64,000 nt of DNA from positions 186,001-250,000 of the forward strand of contig CAJQUW010016158.1 in NCBI GenBank assembly GCA_907163375.1, read 5' to 3'. The notes under the pieces are model-generated. The model saw only the letters and a program-made list of their open reading frames with translations. It searched no databases and was not told the origin of the DNA. Source of the stretch: Prostheceraeus crozeri (Eukaryota; Platyhelminthes; Polycladida; Euryleptidae). Positions within the stretch are counted from its first letter, which is position 1. Every line of letters starts with the position of its first letter. This document shows positions 63,982-64,000 of this stretch, piece after piece. Both the position numbers and the translations under genes were made by a program.

Positions 63982-64000
63982 TCCGACATCCTTTAGGACA

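Noticed and set aside
1-64000. CRISPR arrays, rRNA genes, bacterial operons
   Set aside because: No regularly spaced short repeats or rRNA signatures. Introns, poly(A) signals and transposon types are eukaryotic.

Overview
The window is metazoan nuclear DNA, AT-rich, mostly non-coding and packed with transposable elements. Two host genes are supported: a single-exon secreted C-type-lectin-like gene (14792-15505) and a two-exon Tudor-domain gene (23067-23544 and 52335-52579). The palindrome TAGGCCTA recurs at least eight times outside the large element. Together with piggyBac, hAT, pogo, Crypton-type, Penelope-like and Polinton/Maverick elements, this suggests a marine invertebrate (an echinoderm, hemichordate, tunicate or lancelet would fit). 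The species cannot be fixed from the sequence.

The main result is a nest of insertions inside the 28.8-kb intron of the Tudor gene. From outside in: a retroelement C-terminal domain (25655-26105 and 51680-52060) is split by a hAT element (26106-51671; 8-bp target duplication gaaagaga). The hAT is split by a pogo/Tigger element (26631-51534; TA duplication). The pogo transposase gene is in turn split by a 22,021-bp Polinton (28361-50381; 6-bp duplication gacgac; termini AGTAGTAAGG).

The Polinton has long terminal inverted repeats filled with subterminal repeat units and C/G tracts. Its genes include protein-primed DNA polymerase B (one frameshift), a chromodomain integrase, a packaging ATPase, an adenain-type protease, a double-jelly-roll-type major capsid protein, a pVI/pX-like basic protein, and two paralogous proteins of about 480-510 residues. 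Unusual additions are a DnaQ-like DEDDh exonuclease, a two-repeat TBP-like protein, two tandem PC4-like proteins, two RING-type zinc proteins, and a stand-alone copy of the PolB N-terminal domain. Two CCAAT/TATA promoters, one per transcription direction, share a block of about 24 bp placed 45-47 bp before a first exon consisting only of ATG. That micro-exon can splice in frame to acceptors of the form AG|GCN-TCN. Six other genes carry ATGCAAA 23-46 bp before the ATG. This reads as an early/late expression programme.

Other regions: 92-570 and 17335-17815 are inverted copies of one another. 1828-2961 is a short hAT. 3494-9998 holds direct repeats flanking a palindromic Crypton-like tyrosine recombinase remnant and a second hAT (7614-9851). 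11290-12123 and 19492-20439 are inverted-repeat hairpins. 54240-55070 is a probable Tc1-like remnant. 55079-57948 is a hAT holding a complete pogo element whose transposase ends in a PHD-like finger. 58330-58600 and 63589-63981 are Penelope-type GIY-YIG pieces, and 61262-63463 is a piggyBac-type element. Long stretches, especially 20440-23066 and 58800-61260, show nothing I can name.
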